Part shown: piece by piece, positions 47,147 through 56,526 of the stretch
How positions within the stretch are numbered: position 1 is the first letter of the stretch
Layout of the letters: each line of letters opens with the position of its first letter
From: Phycisphaerales bacterium
Lineage (GTDB): Bacteria; Planctomycetota; Phycisphaerae; Phycisphaerales; UBA1924
Assembly: GCA_029213305.1 (NCBI GenBank)
Contig: JARGPA010000013.1
Coordinates: forward strand, 3,096-67,095
Direction of reading: 5' to 3'
Length of the DNA stretch: 64,000 nt
The notes under the pieces: generated by a model
The model's input: the letters and a program-made list of their open reading frames with translations, nothing else
Database searches by the model: none
What the model was told of the DNA's origin: nothing
Translations under genes and position numbers: made by a program

Positions 47147-48025
47147 TTACTTCGAAGGATCCAAACGAGGGCGTGAAGGAGTTTGTGCCGCAGGTTCTGC
47201 GATGTTCACCTCAGCAGTTGCAGGCATCACTTCATTGCGACTCGAAGGAACAAGGAAGATTTCAACACGACGATTCGCTTTGGTACCCTTACCCTGGTTG
47301 TTAGCAACGAGAGGACGATTTTCGCCCCATCCAGTAACGGACATGCGATTCCAATCGACTCCAGCTTTTCCAAGAGATGAACGAACTGCAATCGCACGAT
47401 GAGCTGAAAGGTGCACATTCGTCGGGTGACGCTTCTGTGTGTTTGAGCTTGGTTTCTCATTGTCAGTATGTCCAACGATCTGAATGTCGTATTTGCTCGC
47501 AGCGCCTGAGTTGAGCACGTTTGCGAGTTTACTGAGTGAGTCAGACGCAGATGCTTGTACTGAGTCAGATCCTGATGCAAATGTCATATCCGAGACAAAC
47601 CGAAGCATCCCGCGATCTGCATCGTAGACAATCATGTCTGAGAACTGACCTGCAAGATCGCTCAGTGCACGATCTGTTGCTGCATCAAGATGAACGATCT
47701 CAAGCGAGTTCATACGATCTTCAAGGTTACCAAACGCATTTTGTGATTGAGCAAGCTGTGAACGCAACGTGTTATTCTCAGAACGAAGCCCAGAGATCAC
47801 ACCTTGCGCGTCGCCTGCTGAACCCTGAAGTTGAGCGTTAGTTGATTCACTAGAACCGACACGATTGAGCAAATCTTGGTTCTGACTTCTTAAAGATTGG
47901 TTAGTTTCGTAGAGGTTATCGTATTCCTGTTGGCTCACACACCCGGTACCAAGCCCGGCCATAGCAACAAGTACTGTTGTCATAGCTGCTTTGCGTGCGA
48001 TTCTGCTCGTGAGGCTGGTTTTCAT
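47147..48025 (-). CDS. OmpA-family peptidoglycan-associated lipoprotein
   Basis: Signal peptide with lipobox (LGTGC, Cys29), then a coiled-coil-like segment rich in Gln/Ser/Asn (residues about 35-110, with repeated LRSQ and LRSENN), then an OmpA-C domain (about 130-265). Peptidoglycan-contact residues are visible in IVGHTDNEKP (near 186), NVHLSAHRAIAVRSSL (near 203) and KGTKANRRVEIFL (near 248). It should tie the outer membrane to peptidoglycan, consistent with a Gram-negative envelope. AGGAG lies six bases upstream of the ATG. Single-gene unit divergent from the amidohydrolase gene. Confidence 0.92.
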   Translation of the reverse strand: MKTSLTSRIARKAAMTTVLVAMAGLGTGCVSQQEYDNLYETNQSLRSQNQDLLNRVGSSESTNAQLQGSAGDAQGVISGLRSENNTLRSQLAQSQNAFGNLEDRMNSLEIVHLDAATDRALSDLAGQFSDMIVYDADRGMLRFVSDMTFASGSDSVQASASDSLSKLANVLNSGAASKYDIQIVGHTDNEKPSSNTQKRHPTNVHLSAHRAIAVRSSLGKAGVDWNRMSVTGWGENRPLVANNQGKGTKANRRVEIFLVPSSRNEVMPATAEVNIAEPAAQTPSRPRLDPSK

Positions 48026-48196
48026 TGTCTGCTCCTGGTTTCCACTTGGGTTTGCATATTGGGTCTGCTATCGGCCAACAATACTCGTCGGCGAATCACT
48101 CATTTGTTCTTGAGATGGTATCGTATTCATCCCAACTCGGCTGGCAATTCATCAAGCGTATTCACACTCATCCACTTTGAGCTACGATCTATACAA

Positions 48197-49627
48197 ATGA
48201 AGAACGATCCTACACAACATCGTCTATATCAAGTAGATGCGCTCATTGATGAAAATCTGTCAGTTTTTTCTACATCCCAAAGCAACTTGATAAATTCAAA
48301 CCAAAGACTCCTTCGAATCAATGCTCGGGGGATTGCAGACGCAGAGTTCGGACTCATCGAGTATGGGTCTATCGTCCTTGAAGAACGTCAAGGGGTTGTA
48401 ACTGTCCTTGCTTCGGGTCATCAGAAGGACATCGATGATCTTAATCTACCTACGTCAATACCACAGTTAACCCTTAATTCAAGCATTCTGATGCCCGCAA
48501 TGGTGAATGCACACACGCATTTAGATCTCACGCATATCGGCCCTCAACCACACAATCCAGCAGATGGGTTCGTCCCATGGGTCAACATGATTCGCGAAGG
48601 TCGAAAATCAGATCCTCAAGATGTTCGAGACGCTGTTGCACAAGGTATTCTCAAATGCATCGAAGGGGGAATCATTGCAATCGGAGATATCGCAGGAGCA
48701 CCAGGAGGGACCTTGACCGATGCGCCACTACTTGAGTTAGCAGTATCCCCCCTAATTGGGGTGTCGTATCTTGAGTTTTTCGGTATAGGTAAAACCGCGA
48801 TGACAGCGTGTCAAAAAATCGAATCATACTTCTCGGATCAATACCCTCAAACTCTCGACGCAATTAGAGATCGATTTGTACACCTTGGGCTCCAGCCTCA
48901 CGCACCCAATACAGTCGATCTATCAGTTTACTATTGGGCAAGACTCAAAGCTCAATCCCTCGGGTTACCGATCTCAACACATCTCGCTGAAACAATCGAA
49001 GAACGAGAGTTTATCGAACAAGCACAAGGCCCACAACGAACAATGCTCGAAGAGTTTGGGGTTTGGGATGATTCAGTATTGGATCACATAGGTAAAGGAA
49101 ACCATCCTGCAAAGCATTTGCTCAATGATGATCAATATCTTGATGTTCACGATCAACAACTTCCCAAGTACCTCGTCGCACACATGAACGATGCTCCAGA
49201 CGAAGCAATCGAGTTACTCAAGCAATCATCCACAAGTGTCGCGTATTGTCCAAGAGCATCATCATATTTCGGCGCTCAGAATCACTTTGGGCCACATCGC
49301 TATCGAGACATGCTCAAAGCAGGAGTGAATGTCTGTCTAGGAACTGATTCGATCGTAAATCTGGATACTGAGGATCGGATTTCCATACTTGATGAAATGA
49401 GATTCCTCTGGAATCGTGATCAAGTAGAACGAAGGTCTTTAATCCAGATGAGCACGACAAATGGTGCACACGCACTTGGACTTGACCCTACCCAGTTCAC
49501 GCTACAAGCACAATCACGCCCTTGGGGGGTAATTGCTCTACCTGTTGAACCTGAAAGCACAGATGTTTGGTCAAATGCGATGTCGAGCTATCAATCTCCT
49601 CAATGGGTTTTTATCCGTAGAAAATAG
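48197..49627 (+). CDS. amidohydrolase-family deaminase, possibly aminofutalosine deaminase
   Basis: Metal-dependent hydrolase of the ATZ/TRZ-type amidohydrolase group. The first metal motif is NAHTHLDL (His near residues 105 and 107), followed by STHLAETIEER (His near 267), AHMNDAP (near 328) and LGTDSI (Asp near 385). CPRASSYFGAQNHFG near 353 resembles the CPRSHAYFG segment seen in aminofutalosine deaminases of menaquinone synthesis, so that activity is possible, but substrate assignment by eye is weak. No neighbour belongs to the futalosine pathway. The start at 48197 is chosen by family length; upstream frame extensions read through the OmpA-like gene region and look non-coding. Confidence 0.82.
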   Translation: MKNDPTQHRLYQVDALIDENLSVFSTSQSNLINSNQRLLRINARGIADAEFGLIEYGSIVLEERQGVVTVLASGHQKDIDDLNLPTSIPQLTLNSSILMPAMVNAHTHLDLTHIGPQPHNPADGFVPWVNMIREGRKSDPQDVRDAVAQGILKCIEGGIIAIGDIAGAPGGTLTDAPLLELAVSPLIGVSYLEFFGIGKTAMTACQKIESYFSDQYPQTLDAIRDRFVHLGLQPHAPNTVDLSVYYWARLKAQSLGLPISTHLAETIEEREFIEQAQGPQRTMLEEFGVWDDSVLDHIGKGNHPAKHLLNDDQYLDVHDQQLPKYLVAHMNDAPDEAIELLKQSSTSVAYCPRASSYFGAQNHFGPHRYRDMLKAGVNVCLGTDSIVNLDTEDRISILDEMRFLWNRDQVERRSLIQMSTTNGAHALGLDPTQFTLQAQSRPWGVIALPVEPESTDVWSNAMSSYQSPQWVFIRRK

Positions 49628-49691
49628 GATATTTCGCAATCTCTCTTGCGTAGAATCATTCTTAAATAATCAACGCTAGAGAAGTACCATC

Positions 49692-52280
49692 ATGAGTAAA
49701 AAATGGCAGCGAAATAAGGCATGGGAAAACGAGAACCTCGTTGGACCTCTAATGCCTATCCGACTCATCCTAAGGATATTTAGTTCGATCCCGACCGCGA
49801 TCGTACTATTGTTGTTTGTCTCGTTGTATGCAACTCTCGCATCAATCCCGATCGGGATGATTGCCAAGATTCCAACTGTGATCATTGATCTGTTTACGTT
49901 AGTTGGATTGATCGCGATCACGGTCTTACCTGCGATGTTTGTCATCAGGAAATCCATGAGTTCTTCAGCGCCTGGAGCTCGATTCATTGCGTTATTCGCA
50001 ACGATCGTGATCGTGGGGGGGCTCACATCAGTATTCTGGACTTTCATCATTTGGCCAAAGCTTCAATACAACATCGACACAGGTACCGGTTTCCGTCTGT
50101 TCCCTGAGTTCGTTGAGCAATACAAATCAACAACGATCCGTCGACTCCCCGGTTTTGAGATGACTGAGACACAGTTCTATGCATGGTGGCCGATGCGCCT
50201 CGCGCTCGTGCTCTTTGTCATGAACCTCATTGTCGCAACCATCCGAAGAATCGAGTTCACATTCAAGAACTCAGGTGTTCTGATGGTTCATACAGGAATC
50301 GTCACCATTGCACTCGGTTCAGTGTTCTATCAACGATTCAAACTTGAAGGCGACACCCTGCTCCCAGCAGGGACAAACTCTTTGCCCGGCCCCGCGCAAA
50401 AATCGTTCTATGACCGACAAGATGTTGCACTGTTCGTCGCTCAAGCAAGAACCCCGAATGCTCAACCTCGCTTTGAGCAGCGCCCACTCAACCGTCTACC
50501 TTTGTACAATGCATATTCATTAACCGCAGGATTACCTGAAGAAGCAAAGATCTATTCATCAGTCTTCGGTCATGACATCGAGCTCAACGATGAAGGCCGA
50601 ACTCTCGATATGAAAGTGCCAGATGGCTCAGGAAAACTAATCGATGCGGACATCCAGTTCCGCGTCGTTGGGTTTTCTCCTTATGCAGAGTTAGAAGATG
50701 ATTGGTATCAAACCAATGCGACATCGAATGATCAACTCAACCCATTCCGCTTAATCGAGCTCTACTACACGAAACAAGCAATCCCAGGACAGCGTCCAAC
50801 AAACAAACCAATCTTCCAGTTCCCTTTCTTTCTGGGAGAACCTGCTCATCGAATCCGTTCGAATGATCTGATGGCGATTGAGTACACTCAAGGGATGAAC
50901 GAGCAGAGATGGAAGGATTTGAGTATCCAACTCCCTGTTCAGTTCGAACACGCTCTCGTGATTGATATTCCAGAACTCGGATTTCATTCGACATTACCCG
51001 TCCATGTCGGCGATCGTCTCACTCTGGGTGACACAGGATGGACACTCGCAGTAGATCAACTGAGTCCAGAACCACCATTCCCTATCATTACTCCAGGGTA
51101 TGAAGACGCGACTAGTTCTGTCGCGATTATCAAACTCACGCCTCCCGTTGCAGACGATGGAACTCAAGCAAGCACCTTCGATCGTTGGGTCTTTCATCGA
51201 TTCCCAGAGTTGAATCAAGATCTAACCCCGACATCATCAGGTCGACCCGCTCGTTCTGATCCTGATCCCACGATTCGAGTCTCCTATATCGATGCATCGA
51301 AGTTGCAAATCTATATCGACGAAAATCAGACGGGTGATCAAGTCAACTCAAAAGCAATCATCCGTCAACCAACAGGGGAAGTTCGAGTCTTGTCAACCCT
51401 CGATGAGGATTGGCTAGATGATGTCATCCCCAACGAGCAAGGTGACGCACTCGATCTTCATGTTGTTGATCGATGGGAGAATGCAAGGAAAGTCAAACGC
51501 CCAGTCCCAACCCCAGCTCGCATGCAAGACAAGTCACTGATTGGTTCATACGCAAACGCGTTCGTCGCAATCGAAGTCTCACTTCCTGCAACTGAACAAT
51601 ATCTAGGTTGGTCGAAAGTCATCTGGATTCCATTCGCACAGTATTACACTCTTCAGACAGATCGTCATACGAAGATCACTCTTCCAGATGGAAGAAATAT
51701 CCTGCTTGTGTTCGGCCGATACCAAAGAAGATTGCCTGGGTTTGAGATTTCTCTGATCGACTTTGAAATGATCGCGTACGACCATCGGGGCGCTCCAAGA
51801 GATTATCAATCGATTGTTCGAGTGTCTCCCGACCCATTCTGGGCAGGTCCAAAGCTAGATTTCACAAGTTATGAGCATGTCGTCAAACTCAATGCGCCTC
51901 TTCGTGCACCACATCATTGGGACGAAGAGAAATCATGGATATCTAACTCGATCCGTCGACTCGCAGCGGGAATGAATCCCAAGCAGTTCAAGCTCTCTCA
52001 ATCAGGCTGGGATCGCAGCGGCTGGGAACAGTCCCAAGAAATGGTTGATCGTGGGATGCTCGATGTACCAAGAGCAAACTGGACAATCCTTGGAGTAGGT
52101 AACAATCCCGGAATCCACATCATTGCATTTGGATCAATCCTGATGTCGATCGGAATCCCATGGGCATTCTACTTCAAGCCCTACTTAGTGAAACGCGAGA
52201 AAGCCCGCCTTGCTCTGCTTCATGCAGATTCATCAAAGAAGAAGAGCAATAACTCAGCAACGCAAAAGGACATCTCATGA
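49692..52280 (+). CDS. ResB-like cytochrome c biogenesis protein
   Basis: System II heme-delivery subunit. Membrane helices are near residues 27-50, 58-80, 95-120 and 165-187, with the ResB-like segment FKNSGVLMVHTGIVTIALGSVFYQRFKLEG near 196-226. A very large periplasmic region of about 540 residues follows, with a final helix near 797-815 (NNPGIHIIAFGSILMSIGIPWAFYFKPYLV). Works with the CcsA-like protein encoded next, to which it is coupled by an ATGA overlap. Its position after the act-cox genes fits the need to attach at least seven c-type hemes to those proteins. Confidence 0.88.
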   Translation: MSKKWQRNKAWENENLVGPLMPIRLILRIFSSIPTAIVLLLFVSLYATLASIPIGMIAKIPTVIIDLFTLVGLIAITVLPAMFVIRKSMSSSAPGARFIALFATIVIVGGLTSVFWTFIIWPKLQYNIDTGTGFRLFPEFVEQYKSTTIRRLPGFEMTETQFYAWWPMRLALVLFVMNLIVATIRRIEFTFKNSGVLMVHTGIVTIALGSVFYQRFKLEGDTLLPAGTNSLPGPAQKSFYDRQDVALFVAQARTPNAQPRFEQRPLNRLPLYNAYSLTAGLPEEAKIYSSVFGHDIELNDEGRTLDMKVPDGSGKLIDADIQFRVVGFSPYAELEDDWYQTNATSNDQLNPFRLIELYYTKQAIPGQRPTNKPIFQFPFFLGEPAHRIRSNDLMAIEYTQGMNEQRWKDLSIQLPVQFEHALVIDIPELGFHSTLPVHVGDRLTLGDTGWTLAVDQLSPEPPFPIITPGYEDATSSVAIIKLTPPVADDGTQASTFDRWVFHRFPELNQDLTPTSSGRPARSDPDPTIRVSYIDASKLQIYIDENQTGDQVNSKAIIRQPTGEVRVLSTLDEDWLDDVIPNEQGDALDLHVVDRWENARKVKRPVPTPARMQDKSLIGSYANAFVAIEVSLPATEQYLGWSKVIWIPFAQYYTLQTDRHTKITLPDGRNILLVFGRYQRRLPGFEISLIDFEMIAYDHRGAPRDYQSIVRVSPDPFWAGPKLDFTSYEHVVKLNAPLRAPHHWDEEKSWISNSIRRLAAGMNPKQFKLSQSGWDRSGWEQSQEMVDRGMLDVPRANWTILGVGNNPGIHIIAFGSILMSIGIPWAFYFKPYLVKREKARLALLHADSSKKKSNNSATQKDIS

Positions 52281-54067
52281 ACCGTTCAATCCAACTTGTC
52301 ATACTGACTTGGTTCTTCTTCATGTCGTCGTCAGTGTTCGCTCAAGCAGCGCCCGCGGGGAACGCACACCCAGAGACTCAATCTCTTTCAAACGCTTCAG
52401 GACAGATGGAAAACCCGTTTGGGGAACCAGTTCCTTCAACAATGCTCATCGATCAGAAGTCTGAGTTTGCAGGCGCTCTTGATTTATCCCCGCTCGATAA
52501 GATTGCTGTCTATCACAATGGACGAGTTAAGATTTTCTCGACTCTCGCACATGAGACTGTGCAACGAATGACTGGGAAACACAAGCACTTCGATCTCATT
52601 GTTGAAGTCAATGAGGACGGCTCAACAAAGTCTGTCGAAAAAATACACTACGACCCAATGTTCACCATGATGGACATCATGATCGATCCGTTTTACTACA
52701 TAGATCGTCCATTGATCGGGATTAACTACCTTCCTCTTCGTCAAGAGATCCTCTCGTTGAATGCACGAGATGCAGAATCCGCAGGTGCTAAATTTAACTA
52801 CAAAGGATGGCTCAAAACAGGGATGGTTTCCCCAAGAATGGTTGATCGTTACATCAATGAGGCGCTCACTCGAAACGAAGATTCAGAACCATTTAGAACC
52901 GCAGTAAATCGACTTGATCGTTCAAGTGCTCTATTCATGAACTCAATGGCAAACCTCCAACTCGGCGCGCCCGAATCATCAGAGCAACTTTGGCAACATC
53001 TCGGATCGATGGACTCCTCATCCCCAGCAAGAGTCGCTTCCATAAAACTCGCGACCGCTTGGAGAGCAGGGGATGTGTCGAGTGTCAATGCTGCTGCTCA
53101 GGAACTCGCAACCGCACTCGCGGCGATCAATCCAGAAACCCAAGCCGCCGCGAGTCCAGGGCTCGAGGCGCTCTACAACAAAGTGAATGCATTCGAGTGG
53201 GGACTCTGGATGTATCTCATCTCGCTCGTCTTGCTTGTACTTGCATTTGGAACAGGACGAAAGACGCTTGCAACAGCAGGCGTCGTGTTCCTACTCATCG
53301 CACTCGCATTCCACGGATTCGGATTCACACTCCGATCACTCATCGCAGAACGATTCGCGATCCAGAATCAGTTTGAGTCGATGACCGGGCTCTCGTTCTT
53401 TGCGGCTATAGTGGGAACTGTCTTGATGTTAGTTCGTAAGCAATGGCTCTTCGGCGCCGCAGCTGCTGGTACTGGGTTCTTGATCTTGATTACCGCGACG
53501 CAGACCGGAATTCCAGGAGAGAACATCGAACGCGAAGCCGCGATTCTCAATACTTCTGTGCTTCTCAAGTATCATGTGACAACAGTTCTGACAAGCTACG
53601 GCCTCGTCACTCTTGGGTTCATCGTGAGCTTGTTCTACCTAGGTACTCACTACAGCGCGAAGTTCTTTGGAAAACAAGAGCTCGCAACCGCCGGAGGTCC
53701 GTCACTCGCAGGTGGCGCATTGGGACACGACAGCAGTGAACAAGTCGGACTCCAACGAACACTCAAGGATCTCGATACCGCAACGATGACGATACTCCAA
53801 CTCGCGTTCTGGACACTTGGAGTTGGAATCCTCCTCGGAGCATGGTGGGCAGATCACTCCTGGGGACGCTGGTGGGCATTTGATCCAAAGGAAACTTGGG
53901 CGCTCGTGACTTGGATCGTCTACCTAATCGTGATCCATATCCGATACACTGGACTCAAGAACCGCGGCCTCACCACCGCATGGCTCAGCGTCGCAGGTTT
54001 CATCGTCATGCTCTGGACATACTTTGGAGTTAACTTGATGTTGCCCGGACTCCATGCGTACGCATAA
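52277..54067 (+). CDS. ccsA: CcsA/ResC-like cytochrome c heme ligase
   Basis: Transfers heme to apocytochromes c across the membrane in System II maturation. A 300-residue N-terminal region with a signal-like start is followed by about eight helices. The tryptophan-rich WWD-type signature WWADHSWGRWWAFDPKETW is near residues 528-546, with conserved His residues at KYHVTTVLTSYG (near 432) and in IHIRYTGL (near 556). The N-terminal extension, including a soluble part rich in Gln/Ala, is longer than in CcsA of chloroplasts. ATGA overlap with the ResB-like gene. Confidence 0.93.
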   Translation: MNRSIQLVILTWFFFMSSSVFAQAAPAGNAHPETQSLSNASGQMENPFGEPVPSTMLIDQKSEFAGALDLSPLDKIAVYHNGRVKIFSTLAHETVQRMTGKHKHFDLIVEVNEDGSTKSVEKIHYDPMFTMMDIMIDPFYYIDRPLIGINYLPLRQEILSLNARDAESAGAKFNYKGWLKTGMVSPRMVDRYINEALTRNEDSEPFRTAVNRLDRSSALFMNSMANLQLGAPESSEQLWQHLGSMDSSSPARVASIKLATAWRAGDVSSVNAAAQELATALAAINPETQAAASPGLEALYNKVNAFEWGLWMYLISLVLLVLAFGTGRKTLATAGVVFLLIALAFHGFGFTLRSLIAERFAIQNQFESMTGLSFFAAIVGTVLMLVRKQWLFGAAAAGTGFLILITATQTGIPGENIEREAAILNTSVLLKYHVTTVLTSYGLVTLGFIVSLFYLGTHYSAKFFGKQELATAGGPSLAGGALGHDSSEQVGLQRTLKDLDTATMTILQLAFWTLGVGILLGAWWADHSWGRWWAFDPKETWALVTWIVYLIVIHIRYTGLKNRGLTTAWLSVAGFIVMLWTYFGVNLMLPGLHAYA

Positions 54068-54088
54068 GTACCGGTTTTTCATTCAGAT

Positions 54089-54697
54089 CTATCGTTGTGA
54101 ATCGAGCAACCGATCAAACTTCTCTTGCGAGAAATCACCCGGTTCGATTCGCAAAACTCGTCCTGAATCATCTAGCAGTACGGCGTAGATCGTGCTGTTA
54201 GATTCAAGACCCAGCGCATCGCGGAATTTTTGTGTGTTTGTATAGAGTGTGATTGTACGAGCACGAGCATCTTGATCGGGGATCCCCGATCGCATTCCGC
54301 CATCAATAAATCCCGCCATCCAACCCCAATAGAAACTTGAGATAGTGGGGGTTTCAATCACGCGTACACCTGGGATCGATTCTTCGATCATCGTAAGTTG
54401 ATCGAGCCAAGTATTGACATTGCTCTGTTGTTGTCGTTTGAATGCAACAAGCACAATCGCAGGATTTCCTGCGAGATCATCAGGTAGAGTGACAGGTTCT
54501 CTATTTAAGTTCTCAGCGCTGATAGTCGGGAAGTACATTACTGATTCATCTTGCATGACAGATGCTTGTTCATAGACTCGAAGTGATTGATGTCGACATC
54601 CACTCACGCAGAGAGTAACTCCCCCTATCACGAGAGTGCTTAAAATGAACGATCTGTTTCGCGATGCTCGAATGAGCTGATCCAATTGAAAAACCAT
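54089..54697 (-). CDS. thioredoxin-like lipoprotein, possibly ATP10-related
   Basis: The start at 54697 has AAAGGGG five bases upstream, preferable to 54766. A signal with lipobox (CVSGC, Cys34) makes it a lipoprotein. The remaining 170 residues have a redoxin-like layout (NPAIVLVAFKRQQQSNVNTWLDQL near 75-98; TLYTNTQKFRDALGLESNSTIYAVLLDDSGRV near 150-180) but no CxxC pair. The segments around SGIPDQDARARTITLYT resemble the ATP10 family of ATP synthase assembly factors; I hold this loosely. Convergent with the ccsA gene by 21 bases, without a visible terminator. Confidence 0.65.
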   Translation of the reverse strand: MVFQLDQLIRASRNRSFILSTLVIGGVTLCVSGCRHQSLRVYEQASVMQDESVMYFPTISAENLNREPVTLPDDLAGNPAIVLVAFKRQQQSNVNTWLDQLTMIEESIPGVRVIETPTISSFYWGWMAGFIDGGMRSGIPDQDARARTITLYTNTQKFRDALGLESNSTIYAVLLDDSGRVLRIEPGDFSQEKFDRLLDSQR

Positions 54698-54797
54698 CTG
54701 TACCCCTTTCCTGAGAGATACAGATGAATTCGGTATAAGTGAACTACTCGATGCAAAAACGGGCAAAAAATCGTTGTGTTCTAAATCGATTTAGTTA

Positions 54798-55262
54798 TCA
54801 CGCATGAGATTCTGCAGGTTGATAAGTGCCCGCAATTGTGCGTGACGCAACCGCACAACGATTCCAAGCATTAATCGTCACGATCACAAAGGTGAGATCG
54901 CTAATCTCTTGTTCAGAGAACTCTTTGGAAACTTCGTTGAAGACATGATCCGAGACATGTCCATGATGGAGATGCGTCACTGATTCACACCAAAGCAATG
55001 CTGCTCGTTCACGATTGCTGTAATATGGGCTCTCTTCCCATGCGTCGAGTCCATACAAGCGTTGTTCGCTCTCGCCACCAGCTCGTGCATCTTTCCAATG
55101 CATATCAATACAGAAAGCACATCCATTGAGTTGGGACGCACGAAGTTTAACCAACTCGCGCAACTGCAACTCAATCGTCGATTCGAGCAATGTCATTTCT
55201 AATCCATAGAGCGCTTGGTAAGATTTTTTCGATAAAGTGTCAATTGGGAATCTTGATTCCAT
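54798..55262 (-). CDS. AhpD/carboxymuconolactone decarboxylase family protein
   Basis: Starts with GGAG seven bases upstream. The all-helical AhpD-like domain carries the redox motif CAFCIDMH (Cys48, Cys51, His55), preceded by LRELVKLRASQLNG, as in alkylhydroperoxidase-like carboxymuconolactone decarboxylase relatives. Such proteins often reduce peroxides or act as disulfide carriers, but the exact partner is unknown. It is divergent from the glycosylase gene by 51 bases, so both promoters must share that space. Confidence 0.9.
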   Translation of the reverse strand: MESRFPIDTLSKKSYQALYGLEMTLLESTIELQLRELVKLRASQLNGCAFCIDMHWKDARAGGESEQRLYGLDAWEESPYYSNRERAALLWCESVTHLHHGHVSDHVFNEVSKEFSEQEISDLTFVIVTINAWNRCAVASRTIAGTYQPAESHA

Positions 55263-55313
55263 GTTGAATCTCCATTTCTAAATACATCTGTTCCTCTATA
55301 GAATGAAAATAGT

Positions 55314-55910
55314 ATGAGTACTGGAACGAACATGTTTGAACAACCCGCTGAGAAAGTTGCACGAAACTTGATCGGATGCACTCTACAACGAACCCTAAGT
55401 GATGGAACCATCCTTGCAGGTACAATCACAGAAACGGAAGCATACATCGGTCCTGTAGATCGAGCTTCGCATGCATTTGAAAATCTAAGAACAAAGCGAA
55501 ACGAATCGATGTGGATGACGCCTGGGACTGCATATGTTTATTTCACTTACGGTATGCATTTCTGTTTCAACATCTCCTGTGACAGAGAAGGATTCCCATC
55601 TGCAGTTCTAATCCGGGGAATCCATCCAACTCAAGGAATTGAACAGATGCGTCTTCACCGAAATGAGAAACCCAGAAAATCAATTCTACGAGATTCAAAT
55701 CTATGTGACGGCCCTGCAAAGCTCTGCCAAGCACTGAAAATTGATCGAAACTTAGATGGAGAAAACCTTCTCCAATCTACCCAAGTTGCCATTCTTCAAG
55801 GAGATGCGATCGATGATACAGAGGTAAAATGCACCCCAAGGGTGGGTATCGGGTATGCCCAAGACTGGATAGACAAACCTCTCCGATGGGTCAGAATCTT
55901 GGATCTATGA
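55314..55910 (+). CDS. 3-methyladenine DNA glycosylase (AAG/MPG family)
   Basis: Removes alkylated purines from DNA by base excision. Family landmarks: ARNLIGCTLQRT near residue 16, TETEAYIGPVDRASHAF near 42-58 (catalytic Glu in TEAY), MWMTPGTAYVYFTYGMHFCFNI near 68-90, LCDGPAKLCQAL near 130-141, and TPRVGIGYAQDW near the end. Length 198 is normal for a bacterial form. No strong ribosome binding site precedes ATG 55314; ATG 55332 is the only other option and would remove six residues. Confidence 0.93.
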   Translation: MSTGTNMFEQPAEKVARNLIGCTLQRTLSDGTILAGTITETEAYIGPVDRASHAFENLRTKRNESMWMTPGTAYVYFTYGMHFCFNISCDREGFPSAVLIRGIHPTQGIEQMRLHRNEKPRKSILRDSNLCDGPAKLCQALKIDRNLDGENLLQSTQVAILQGDAIDDTEVKCTPRVGIGYAQDWIDKPLRWVRILDL

Positions 55911-56036
55911 GCACTCGAGATACGAAAAGATCATGTGAAGACTCATGTTTTTCCGATTTGTGTATGTCGGGATAACAGGATCTGACTCGATTCGTGCATA
56001 CAATTGTGCGTATCAAATACCCAATGAGTTGTTGCT

Positions 56037-56468
56037 ATGAGTAGTGAAGTACAAATCGATCTCAAAGAAATCATGGATCAAGCTGGTGGTTACTCCCCGG
56101 CGTGTTTCGGGTTTATCCGCGATGGACTTGCCCATACTGTTGAAATGGTACATGGGAATCCTGCAGATCAAACGATGCTCGAACTCGGACTCGCGGAAGA
56201 TTCTCGCCATGTTTGTGGCCGAGAGCTATGCATCGGTTTAAGAGATTACGCAATCGATCGTTATGGCATGCTCGCCAAATCCGTACTCAATCGTTGGGGA
56301 ATCCATCACACTCGTGACTTCGGATGCATCATCTTCGCGATGGTCGAAGCAGGATTAATGCGGACGACCGATGAAGACTCAATTGAAGATTTCGATTCAA
56401 TCTATGAATTCGATGACGTGTTCACAGATCCATCAAGGACTGTTCGTCCTGCGATCGTTGAACTCTAA
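56037..56468 (+). CDS. Minf_1886 family protein
   Basis: Uncharacterised family largely confined to Planctomycetota and Verrucomicrobiota. The recognisable core is SRHVCGRELCIGLRDYAIDRYGMLAKSVL (near residues 59-88) then WGIHHTRDFGCIIFAMVEAGLM (near 90-112), with an acidic C-terminal part. No catalytic motif or membrane segment. Length 143 is typical. It is 126 bases after the glycosylase gene and 58 bases before the transporter gene, so it may share a transcript with the latter. Confidence 0.85.
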   Translation: MSSEVQIDLKEIMDQAGGYSPACFGFIRDGLAHTVEMVHGNPADQTMLELGLAEDSRHVCGRELCIGLRDYAIDRYGMLAKSVLNRWGIHHTRDFGCIIFAMVEAGLMRTTDEDSIEDFDSIYEFDDVFTDPSRTVRPAIVEL

Positions 56469-56526
56469 GAGCTCTTCAAGCAAAGTTTCAAATACAAGAA
56501 ATCCCAATGCGTGCTATGCTTAGTGC

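Noticed and set aside
47897-48196. In-frame 100-residue extension of the amidohydrolase
   Set aside because: It overlaps the start of the divergent OmpA-like gene and contains none of the family sequence; start at 48197 fits better.
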